A stretch of 64,000 nt of DNA from contig JABANN010000042.1 in the NCBI GenBank assembly GCA_013115125.1, positions 43,982 to 107,981 on the forward strand, in the 5' to 3' direction. The position numbers were made by a program, and so were the translations under genes. A model generated the notes under the pieces. The model was given only the letters and a program-made list of their open reading frames with translations. It was not told the DNA's origin and searched no databases. Source of the DNA: Perkinsus olseni (Eukaryota > Perkinsozoa > Perkinsida). Shown piece by piece: positions 20,430-30,333 of this stretch (positions are counted from its first letter, which is position 1; every line of letters begins with the position of its first letter).

Positions 20430-22144
20430 TCAGAAACCAGTGGTACATCGTGTATCAGAAACACTGTTGTTGATGTTGTTGGCATGGAACCAATCAGTCT
20501 GAGCGCCTCCGAGACCGATATCGACGCTCAGGCCGCATGCCGAGGCCTCCACCAACACTCGAGGCTCACCTAACCTTCGGAGTACCATCGCAACCTCAGC
20601 ATGTGTGTGGCTGCTGGCAGCATCATCTACAGCAAATCCCTGCATCGCTCCGCTAATAATCACGTCGATTTTACGTCGGTCCTTGATGAGCGGCGAGGGT
20701 GTACACAGGCTGCTCCAGAGAGCGGCTATGAAGAGCTGCCGGGCCGTGGCCTCCTCTTCAACACCATAGGAGCTCCACACGGTAGCCACCAAGGGTTCAA
20801 GCTCAGCTGCCTCCACTTCCCTCCTCTTAAGGGAGGCAGCCAAGGCACGCAGCAGGCCCGCTGCATGACGACCCGTCGCGTTAGTAGGTGGATAAGAGCA
20901 AGCCTTGATAGCTGCAGTCAAGAGATCATCTGGTATGGAGCATCCGAGGTCGCTCAAGGCACAAACTATGTTGGAAAGATGCCGACCAGAGCCACTTTGA
21001 ACCACTGCTGGACACGCTAGGCTAGCGAATCGTAGCAAATTGTCATCAACGTGCCGCAGGGTAGCGAAGGCCCACAGAGTGTTAGCTATTGCTCGGTGAG
21101 ATGAAGGCTCCGAAACCATCCTCCCGGCCAGTGAGGACGCCGCAGCCGATAACCTCTCTAGCACTATTGCGTCCGCCTCCTGGCCCACCCCTACAGCGAC
21201 ACCCCAGAGTATCATAGCAAACTCCTCGGGACGGAGGCTACTCCACCTGGTTCGCTGCAGCACCCGAGCAACGATGTATCGTCGGATAGCATGGACTCCC
21301 TCTCCTGCCGCAGTCGGAGCGACCGCCGAGAGCCTGGCCAGGCCCCAGATAGTGTTGGAGTCTTCCTGGTCCTTCAAGTGGCTGCTTACAGCAGTACATG
21401 AATTGAGGAGACGAAGCAGGAAGTCACCAGAGAGAGGCACTTGTATGGTCCCCAATGACCACACAATATTAGCTATATGCCTGGATTCGAACCCGGTACC
21501 ATCCCTACGAAAAAACTCCATCATAACCTTCTTAACTAATCCGACTATCTGTTCCCGCTGACGATCCTCCGTCGCAACCGAGTAGCAAGACGCCGAACCC
21601 CACATAAAATGAGCTATATGATGAGGGAGCATCTTAGCGTCAATGATAACCCTCCGGCCAACCCCTTCCACGACCCCCGACCAGTCGATAACGTCGTTCA
21701 GCCTGCCACAGGCCCACAAGGCGTTGCCCAGCATACCGGCCGTGGGTTGGGATTGCCGTTCATGCGGAGTCAGCAACAGGCGGGCAACACGATCAGCCAC
21801 CTGCTGACGAGTCGCACAGGCCCCGGGATTTTTGTGGCGCGCGAAACGATGAAGCGCTGTGAGAGCGTTCTGGAACCCAAGTCTGTGCACAGAGTAAGAA
21901 CACGAGTCCAGACACTCTAGTACCTGAATCGCCGGTGATTGCGCACAGCCAAGATTCCTAAGATTCCCCTAGATACCTGATGGTGAGACTCGCAGGCGGA
22001 TAAGGAGTTGTTGAGGGCAATCGCAGCACCCACGTCCCGAGTAGCCCGGGCCACGGTGGTGCTGAGCCATCGACTACTGACCGATGATGAGCTCGGTAGT
22101 AGGAAAGACGCCCACCGCAGTGTATGCCGTTGAGCTGCTACCAT
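20430..22144 (-). CDS. Organellar OPR/RAP-like helical repeat protein
   Basis: Exon 1 (21977-22144) encodes an Arg/Ser-rich, acid-poor leader typical of mitochondrial import (MVAAQRHTLRWASFLL). It joins across a 53-bp intron to exon 2 (20430-21923), giving 553 residues. The body consists of repeated 35-40-residue helical pairs with phrases such as LGNALWACGRLN, IANIVWSLGTI, SNTIWGLARL, EFAMILWGVA and IANTLWAFATL. This N-x-[LIV]-W-[AS]-x-[AGL] signature is typical of octatricopeptide/FASTK-related proteins that bind organellar RNA. A C-terminal RAP domain is not evident. It probably acts in mitochondrial (or relict plastid) RNA processing; the target is unknown. It sits between two other genes that may also serve RNA metabolism. 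Confidence 0.75.
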
Positions 22145-22219
22145 TGGAGAGAGTAGCTGAGCAGTACAGGCTCATCCACATTCATACCACACCAATCACA
22201 ACTCAACTGCAACACATGG

Positions 22220-23595
22220 TCAGGAGGAAGACGAAACCCGCCGTAATAGTCGCCAAGATATGATACCGGTCGCGAAGACTCCTAGGGAAATGAGAGCAAC
22301 CCTCCCCACCCCGGATCTCCCATCCTCTTCGCATTCAAATGGTGCTAGGGAACGGCCCGTGACTGCAGCACCGGAGAGGTCCTCAAGATCAGGCACCCCA
22401 TGGGGCTTCTTCTTAGCGAGCTGTCCACATGCTGCGTCAATATCCCGACCGTGATGGCGGCGGTGATAGACTCTAATACCGTAGACGTCCTTGAGGATGG
22501 CCACCATCCTCGTGACAGAACTCTCGAGCGGTGGCTCGAAGTTGCTGCCGTTATCGACTACGTTGTAGGGGATAAGATTCACCACCACTTTACGGTTCCC
22601 CACGAGCTCCCCGAGCTTATGCGCACAATCGCTGGTGTCGTTGATGTCCTTTATCACAACATACTCTATCATAACACTGCCCTTCTTCCTTCCACCACCG
22701 CCACTACCATCAGGCCTCCCAGCACAAAGATTCGCCTGAGCATACTCGTCAAGGGCCAGCATCAACTCTTGGATACTCCATGCCTTGGCCGATGGAACTA
22801 TCTTCTCTCTCAGTTCTTGGGTGGGGGCGTGCAGTGACAACGCGAGCTTGACACCGGAAGCAGCATGAGCTAGGGCCCGTACCTTCGGTACCACACCAAC
22901 CGTACTTACCGTGATGCACCTTTGCGGCACGGCGAACAAGCTGTTCATTCCCTTGATAGCTGCTAGTACCGCATCATAGTTCTCTAAGGGCTCCCCCATA
23001 CCCATAAAGACCACATTCCCTATAGGTTTATCCGATACTCTATTAGCATGCCAAAGCTGCTCGAGGATTTCACCCGACGACAGGTTTCCGGAGAGACCCA
23101 AGGTCCCCGTGGCGCAGAAGCGACACCCCATCCGGCACCCCACTTGAGAAGATACACAGAGAGTCCTTCGATCACCTGCCGGTATTATTACTGACTCCAC
23201 CTCCTTGCCGTCCTGAGGGGATCGTTGTTGACGTGAACGACCTCCCGACTTACTACCTGTAGACGAAGGAGTATCTTAGTGGTACCATCGGATGACACTT
23301 GCTTCATCGCCACTGTGCTGGAGATCCTCACAAAGACTTTGTCGAGGAGGGCAGCGGCTCGCTTGGGCACCGTAGGCACTTGGGAAGGATCGAAGTCAAC
23401 GTCAGCCACCAACGCCTTCTGTATCGTAACTGGAAGTAAGCGCTTTTGGTGAGGAGAAGGGGTAGACCTACCAGCGTGCAGTCTTGAAGAGCCAACATCC
23501 CCAAGGAAGTCTTCCAAGGCAGGAGTGTCCAGTAAAGGCTTACGGAGGCTACACAGGTCCCGATGACGACCGCTCCTAGAAGAACCCTCCGGCAT
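22220..23595 (-). CDS. RlmN/Cfr-type radical SAM methyltransferase with C-terminal membrane segment
   Basis: The exons are 23472-23595, 23257-23429 and 22220-23212 on the minus strand, in phase, with introns of 42 and 44 bp, giving 429 residues. The radical SAM cluster is C125-x3-C129-x2-C132. All hallmark motifs of the family follow: MGMGEPLENY, STVGVVP, SLHA, EYVVIKDIND, NLIPYN and the late catalytic Cys in ACGQL. The family methylates C2 of adenosine in 23S rRNA (A2503) and some tRNAs using S-adenosylmethionine. In a protist this suggests an organelle, but no clear leader is seen. Unusually, the protein continues past the enzyme domain to a hydrophobic stretch (VALISLGVFATGIISW) near residues 402-420, flanked by Arg, as in a tail anchor. 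The introns show it is not bacterial contamination. Confidence 0.88.
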
Positions 23596-23965
23596 GGTAG
23601 TAGGTGGCCACGGACCGCCCAAGGAATCGCATCATTCCGGGCGCGCGCGATCGTCATCAGCGCAGTTTGGAATCAGAAGCTCGACAAGGGGTGCCGGGTC
23701 ACGTTAAGCCCGGCAGCGTTGTCCGGCGGAAGTTGTGGTCCATTCGGGATAGACACACGCGAGCCATGAACTAGGAAAATATCGTCGACGTTAGTAGCCT
23801 TCGTAGACACTGTAGACGAGATTGACTCATTTAGGGACAGCCCCTGCAGGTTGGGGCTTCGAGTCATTCTGAGGGCTCTCTCTGGGTTGCAGTGATACCT
23901 CTCCTCTCACGGTGGCTCTGTTCCTCCTCCCCCCTCTGAGCGAGTCCCGAGAGGCTTAGACAGTG

Positions 23966-26179
23966 ATGGGCACTCGGGACGCCTGGCAACCACCTGACGA
24001 CGATCGTGCGGATTCGCCGGCCGTACGGAAGGAGCCCTCTGATGATGGCCTTGAATGGGATGGTAGTATTCAAGGTCGCAGCAGCGACAAGGGTCTTACG
24101 TACTACGTAGATACGCACTTGGAAGGCTCATCCCGAGCAAGCCAACGATCGAGGTTCGTCATTTCCCCTGAGGACACTAAGAGGATAGCCTGGGACTTCT
24201 TCCAGATGGTATTTATTCTCTACGAAGTAAGTATTAGCCTACCGCTCCTTCCCAGCATCGTGCGAGTGTCTACTGTCGAAAGAGGTCATATCGGTGGTTT
24301 CTTTCAATGCGGGAATAGGGTCTTTGGCTCATCTGCACGTGCAGTGTCCTGGAGTCTCTCCGGCACCTGGGGGGGGGGTCTTCCGCCGCTGTTCCGCTCG
24401 GTTGGGTGCTGCAATTATGAGCTGTTAACCCTCCGCCAAGGCTAGTATGCGTGAAGGATTGCTGACGATCTTGCACAATGAGTATCCAGCGAACAATCAA
24501 TTTCAAATTTTTTCACCGAGTCGCCAGAGGTGGTGTTCGCAAGGCCACCGCTTTCTATGCAACGGAATCTACTACAGCGTAGTAGCGTCCGTAGTGCTTC
24601 AAAAATGTTAACAAGACCTGTAGGGGGTACAGGAGACATGACAACCGTAGAAGCCCATCAGCGGGAGATGCCCCTCAGCAGGATAGGGCGGAGTATTAAC
24701 GTAGCCCTGCTCTTCTTCACTCGGCTTAGTCCATCCTGGTACCCTATCGGCTGTGTTTCAAACAAGACGCTAGCGGCTTACTCGAAGTCCTAGAGGACGC
24801 CCTCTACATCTTCTTCCTGCTGGACATCGCCCTTAACTTCTTCACTGGAGTCTACATTTCTGGTCACCTGGTGAGGCTCTTCGCTGCTTATTCATCGAAC
24901 GACATCAGCCCCTCAGGTTATGTCTGTGAGAGGCATCGCACCGTATTACCTCCGGACGTGGTTCCCGCTAGACCTGGCCGCGTCCTTTCCCTACGAATGG
25001 GTTTTCGAGGCCTCGACACTGGAAGGTGTACAGCTCCTTCGGATGATAAAGTTCGCCCGACTGCTGCGGGTCATACGGCTTCTACGCGTACTCAAACTCA
25101 AGAGGATAATATCGAAGGTCGGTCTACTTTTGACGGTTTTTCTATCAGTTTATTCTCGTCAGGTCGAGGAGTATATCAACTCGGAAGTCCTGTCGGTGCT
25201 GATCCAGCTTCTTCGGCTGGTCACCTTCGTCGTCTTCATCGCCCATTGGGTGGCTTGCGTGTGGTACGCCCTAGCTGACACCGATCCTACCACTAGATTC
25301 AGCTGGCTGGATCGCTTCGACTATCGTGATGCCCCTCCTTGGGACAAGTACATAGCGGCCATGTACTGGTCGTTTGCGACCATGACCACCGTCGGGTATG
25401 GCGACATCTACCCGGTGAACTCGGTCGAGCAGGTCTTTGGGGTGGTCACCATGCTGTTGGCCTGCGGTGTCTTTGCATTCTTTGTCGGAGCAATAGGGTC
25501 GGTAGTGAGGAAACTGGACGCGAATGCTGCAGCGTTCCGAGCAAAGAAGAAGGCGGTGAACCAGTACTTTAGACAGAGACGACTGCCGAAGCCCTTGCAG
25601 GTCCGAGTGAGACGCTATCTAGAGTTCGTCTGGGAGTACGGTAAGGACGCGAATCTTGAGGAGGGTGAGGTTATGAGTATCCTTAGCCCACCCTTGCGTA
25701 CGGAGATTATGGTTCACTTAGTAGGAGGGGTTATAAGGTCGGCGCCTTTCTTCACCAACATACCCCTGTCCATGCTCAAAAAGATATGTCAAGTTGTGAC
25801 GAGGGAGACCCACGCCCCCGGTGACATCATATTTGAGGAAGGGGAGTGGGCTAGCTCGATGTACTTCGTCATAAAGGGTAAAGTGAAGCTGCTGTCGAGG
25901 TCCCACGGTGGTGCTACTATCGGGTATCTTTCGGAGGGTGGCTACTTCGGCGAGGTCGCCCTTTTCATGGAGACCTCGCGATCGGCCTCGGCAAAGTGTC
26001 TGTCGTTCTGCGACACCATTTGCCTTAGTCGCCAGAGCCTGCTGGACCTATTGGTTATCTATCCCAAGTTCCGGTTGAAGTACGACGCACTGTGTCGAGA
26101 GGTCCTCAGTGGGGATGTACGGGGCCTCTGCCTTCAGTGCGTCCATTGCGGGAAGATAGGCCATCTCAGTGACATGTAA
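23966..26179 (+). CDS. Cyclic-nucleotide-binding-domain K+ channel (CNG/HCN/KCNH superfamily)
   Basis: The exons are 23966-24226, 24730-24870, 24917-25117 and 25163-26179, giving 539 residues. The acidic N-terminus leads into S1 (WDFFQMVFILYE joined to SILVPYRLCF), S2, and S4 with regularly spaced Arg (LLRVIRLLRVLKLKR). The pore holds the K+ filter TVGYGD at residues 277-282. After S6 and a C-linker comes a cyclic-nucleotide-binding domain with FGEVALFMETSRSASA, which keeps the Glu and Arg that hold the nucleotide. The protein ends with C-x2-C-x2-CGKxGH, a partial zinc knuckle. Such channels set membrane potential and respond to cAMP or cGMP. Intron 1 is 503 bp, whereas the others are 45-46 bp; the third (25118-25162) is stop-free and a multiple of three. 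Confidence 0.9.
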
Positions 26180-26781
26180 TAAGGGCGGGAGGGGAAGCAG
26201 TTGGCAGACTCCTTTGCCTTGAGTACTACTGACAGGCCCGGGGATGTAGTAGTAGTAATAGGGTTACATGGACGTAGACACATGGCTGATTCTATATCTT
26301 GGTAGTCACATTATACACTGGTGTGGGTGGCCCCTTGATGGTACGTAAAAATGGATATGATGATCTCATCGTTTGCTCAGTGCTGCAATGTTGATGATGA
26401 TCTGGAATTCCTTGGGATCTCCTCTTCCTAAGCGCTTTCATACTGGTTGGTCGTGCCGTGGATCGGACACGTTATCGGTCTAAACCTAGTAGGTTCCAGT
26501 CCTTGAAGGATATGATTATCAGACCGATCTCTTGTACTCCGACAGTACCGCATTAGCATGCTGAGTTCCTGACAGTACCATCTCTTCCTATTCTTCTCAT
26601 CAACTTGAATGTCAACTTCCGGAATTAGTGGATAAAGAATCATTATTGCGACGTAGTTGCCGATGAAATAGAAGATTCTATGTCGTTCAAGCTGCTGGTG
26701 GTCGTGATTGCGGCGAGACTCTCGTTAGGCTTTTGCTGACTGTCGACACCTTGTCTCAGGTGTCAAGCTTATACTAATGTG
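26180..26781. other. Intergenic, no gene seen
   Basis: Only short frames appear on either strand. No domain or repeat is recognisable in about 600 bp downstream of the K+ channel. Confidence 0.5.
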
Positions 26782-27048
26782 ATGAAAGCAGCTGAGGCCT
26801 TCAAACCAAGTGGTCCCTTTACCCCGGCCAAGGCACGGCCTACTGTCTTCGGTTCTGCCAATAGTGCCACTACGCTCGATAGTAAACTCAAATCCCGGAT
26901 GACCAGGGTGTTGATCCGTGCCAAGACAGCAGGAGCGATTCCTGTCTCCCCTGTGTCGGAGGGCCGGACACCGACGAGGAGCGAGCCTGAGGAGTCGGGT
27001 GGGCTGGGCCTCGACGCGACACCGGTGCCTGGTCAGCTGCCGACATGA
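26782..27048 (+). CDS. Short open frame, unknown
   Basis: This ATG-initiated frame of 88 residues is rich in Pro, Ala, Ser and Lys, with no domain. Low-complexity composition and the lack of splice partners make it uncertain. It could be a 5' exon of the genes that follow, or non-coding. A tRNA-B-box-like sequence lies on the minus strand directly after it (27058-27067). Confidence 0.25.
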   Translation: MKAAEAFKPSGPFTPAKARPTVFGSANSATTLDSKLKSRMTRVLIRAKTAGAIPVSPVSEGRTPTRSEPEESGGLGLDATPVPGQLPT

Positions 27049-27161
27049 CGGACCCTAGGATCGAACCTGGGACCTCGGGATGGCGAGCAATGTGTAATAT
27101 TGGTAACATTACTGTGATGCCTTCGCTACACGCAATCTGGCAGCTGCTAATGTTGTGAAGC

Positions 27162-27587
27162 ATGGATATTTGCACGCCAGTTGGTCTTGCGTTAGTCGTC
27201 GTCAGAGGGAGGGAAGGGTTACTGACGGTTGATTCTGTCATAAAAATGACGCGTACTACAGAGGGTCGTCGGGGTGACAACGAGGGTGCATCGTCACGAG
27301 GCTTGCACAAATCACATACTCTAACGCGATTAGAGCAGCTTGCCAAGAAGCATCCTGACAACCCGGTCAAGTGGCTTGAAGAGCTCAGGCAAGTAGAGGA
27401 TGAAGGGAAGTTGTGGTATTGTAGTGGTAGGTGTCTACAAGGGCCAGGCAAGGAAAGGGTAGTGCTTCCTAAGAATGCAGACAGTGACCGAATAGTGACG
27501 ACCTTGTTCACTCACGCTCAGCGGAGAGTGGCCGCCGCCATAGCGCATCGACACCGGTGGGAGAAGCATGGGGTGGTAGGGGACTGA
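27162..27587 (+). pseudogene. Possible remnant of a retroelement integrase zinc-binding region
   Basis: This is an uninterrupted frame of 141 residues. Its C-terminal half (about residues 85-135) reads GKLWYCSGRC, then RVVLPKN, and then a helix with THAQRR and HRHRW. The order resembles the segment before and inside the H2C2 zinc-binding domain of Pao- or gypsy-type integrases, but the spacing of His and Cys is not canonical. There is no reverse transcriptase, long terminal repeat or catalytic DDE in the neighbourhood. If the assignment is right it is a decayed fragment; otherwise it is an unknown small protein. Confidence 0.25.
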
Positions 27588-27742
27588 TCGTGTTGGTCAA
27601 GTAGGGCCACACAGCAGAAGGGCAGCAGCAGCAGCAGCAGCAGTGGACGGGGATCATCCCGGCCTCTCGGAACCAACCAGGCTGCTGCTATCAATACCAC
27701 ATCTCCGCCTACTCACAGTCAGCGTCCGACCTTTACTGTAGT

Positions 27743-30333
27743 GTGCAGAAGGAGGGATATCCTCTGATGGTCCTTCCTCTGGCCTCAGAATGGCCCTCCC
27801 TCCTCTCGGATGGAGGAACCCCGTCCCGAGCAGGGTCAGCTGCCCCCACTACCTACTGCCCTACCCAAAGTACTACCATCGCTGAGTGCTCGAGGAGAGG
27901 GCCGGGTCCCCGCGCTGGACCTGGCCAAGGCAGGGCCCATCCCTACGCTATCCCTTACTAACAGCGGAAGCCACTCCAACAGAGCACCGCCCACTGGGGG
28001 GACCTTGACCAGGTTCGGGAAAAGGGATTCTTGGAACTGTGGACGTGGTGATGGTCAGATCTTCGAGGAGACTACATCTTCGTAAATCTGGGAGGACTTC
28101 GGCTGGCCAGCCTCCCACCTACTCCTCCACGGCCACTCGAGATCGGTCTACTCGGGCCAACACTCCCTCCTCTCACCGAGCCTCGCTGAACATTCATGGT
28201 AGGCTGCTAAGGATACCTCCCTCCATACCACTCCTTCCAGGAATCATCGCCGAAGAAGGCCTACCGTCGGCTCTATTGCCAAGTAGCACCGACAGAGACC
28301 CTAGAAGGGAGTTGAAGGAAGAGGCTCAGGTAAGCATCGGCCCTCGAAGCCTGAAAACCCCTCCTTGATCTCAGCTGGTCGGGGAGTTGGCCTTTCTCGG
28401 GGACCTCACCTGTCTTGCCAAGCTGCACCACCAGAAGGAGCTCTTCGCTGAGGTCGATAGAGAGCTGGACCGTATCGGTGAAGAGGCTGAGCCTCCCTCC
28501 TCTCCTTTGGGCGTCGATGAGGGGTCTCTCACCTCACCCAGGCTGCGGCTGCTGAACCCCTCGAAGCCGCTCAGGCTTAGCGAGTGGGGCGAAGTACGAC
28601 GACTGCTACTGGCTATGATGATGGCTCGAGTCCCTATTGACAAGCTGCCGATACCCCTACTGTGGGACATGCTGGTCCCTGGCCTAGAGACCCTCCCTTT
28701 ACCACTGCTGATGGCCACGGACTTCCCTGAGCGTATGAGGGTTGATGGTGAATGCCCGTGCATACAGAGGGCTGAGCCTTGCCTGTGTCTGAGCCCGGAG
28801 GAGTGGAGGCAGGCCTGGCGTGGCCTCAAGCGTCACCGGTCCAAGGCGCGCGACCAGCTCTCTCAGTGAGGTTGCCTAAGATTCACTGCGCTACGGTATG
28901 CTGTCGCAATCAGGTCGAGCGTCGCCAACCCCTTCGCTGACCCTCTCCTGAGATCGATCTGCTCCGGAGTCAGCGAGAGGCTACATCGGATGGAGAGGGA
29001 GGAGACGAGGGAGGGCCTGCTGGGTATACCCGAGGGGGTGGAGGAGCAGCTCATCCTGCTAGGTAGGTGATGGTGGTGGTGATAGGGGCACGGTTCAACC
29101 TGTTGGCAGGGGAATACATGAGAAGGGCGGTCTACCCTGGAACCTGCGCTGCCCAGGCTCTGGCTGCTGTGCTGCCAACGCTGGTAAGGAAGGCACAGTG
29201 GAGGGCATCTGAGCTAGGTCTGGGTGGGTTCGAAGGCGTGTTGGAGCGATGAGATGATGAGCTCATTATCAAGTTCTTCCCCGATACTGGGCGCATTCCG
29301 TGTTCCTTCCCGGTTGACACCCATTACCGGAGTAAGCCATCCACTCCCAGGTTGAAGTGAAGGGGCTACTCAAGGCCTTCCACGTTGAAGTCAGGAAGCA
29401 GAACGAGGCTCGAGCTACGGCAGAACGTAGGGGCCTAGCCATTGGAGAGGCTACAACCACTTCTCGCAGTCCGTGCTGGGTCCTTGGACAGCCTCAGCCC
29501 CATGCAGTCGATGAGGACCCCTCGGCCAGGGGACCTCTACCGGTGGAGGCGTCTGATGATCGCCCTAGCCTGGACTGCCTCCGCCCTACTGGACTGCTCC
29601 GATGCCGTCATGGCTGAGGGAATCCTAGCAACCCTGCTAGGTGATGACCTCGCGGCAACCTAGACTGTCCACGCTAGTCTCAGATATCCCAGTGGCTGCC
29701 TCCTCGTCCGAGGTTATGTCTCCGTCGTCACCGGACTCCCTCCGCCCGGTGGGAACTTCGCCTCCCCTGTATAGCCTTCTCACTCCAGTCCTGGCTGCTG
29801 CCTTCTTCCCTGAGTCGGTTGAGGACTCCGGGTTGTGGGTGCATCCTGAGGTTGAAGACAGAAGACTGGCTTTGGACCGGCTGAGGCTACTCACCACAAT
29901 AACAGCCATCCTCAACGTCATTCGTAGAGCACTAGGGTCGACCAAAGGTACCCCTACAGTGTAAGCCTTCCCCCACCAACCCTCCCAGCGGTCTGTCTAT
30001 AAGGTACGTACCCCTGGCAACCCGACTGCGGTCGGCCTGGGCTGCCATCGCCCAGCACTCGGCCCCGGTCATCATGGGCACATGGATGGCCTCGATCTTC
30101 GCCTATGGTACCGGTGTCGTACCGAGGTAGAGGAGGGGGGGGGGGCTGGGAGGGGGTCCAATCTATTAGGCTCCTTCAGGTTCCTCACCTCCCGTACCCC
30201 TCTTCACCGACTGGTTGGGGCAACGACTCCGGAGACGCTGCTAGAGTTGAAGCTGGCCGAGGCCGAAACGGCTCTGTTCTCGATCCCTGCGGAGCTGAAC
30301 GATTTCCTAGTGGATCCCCATGTGGGGTGGTAA
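27743..30333 (+). CDS. Multi-exon gene of unknown function, mostly helical
   Basis: A series of plus-strand exons with good coding character runs through here. About 28378-28869 encodes VGELAFLGDLTCLAKLHH, then LSEWGEVRRLLLAMMMARV and a Cys-rich ECPCIQRAEPCLC segment. Further exons cover about 28910-29070 (LLRSICSGVSERLHRMERE), 29080-29250 (FNLLAGEYMRRAVYPGT), 29350-29460 and 29690-29960. Joins show GT-AG borders of the usual small size. The product looks like a large alpha-helical, Leu-rich protein. No family is recognised. I cannot tell whether this is one gene or two, or whether it continues into the kinase gene. The exon at 30082-30333 reads as more of the same. Confidence 0.45.

Noticed and set aside
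22220-23595. Bacterial contamination or recent bacterial transfer for the RlmN-like gene
   Set aside because: Two spliceosomal introns of the local size interrupt it, and it sits between ordinary nuclear genes.
27623-27644. CAG-triplet run as a gene feature
   Set aside because: It is a short simple repeat in unassigned sequence, like the CTC run near 31075 and the CAT runs near 31613 and 45793. No function can be supported.
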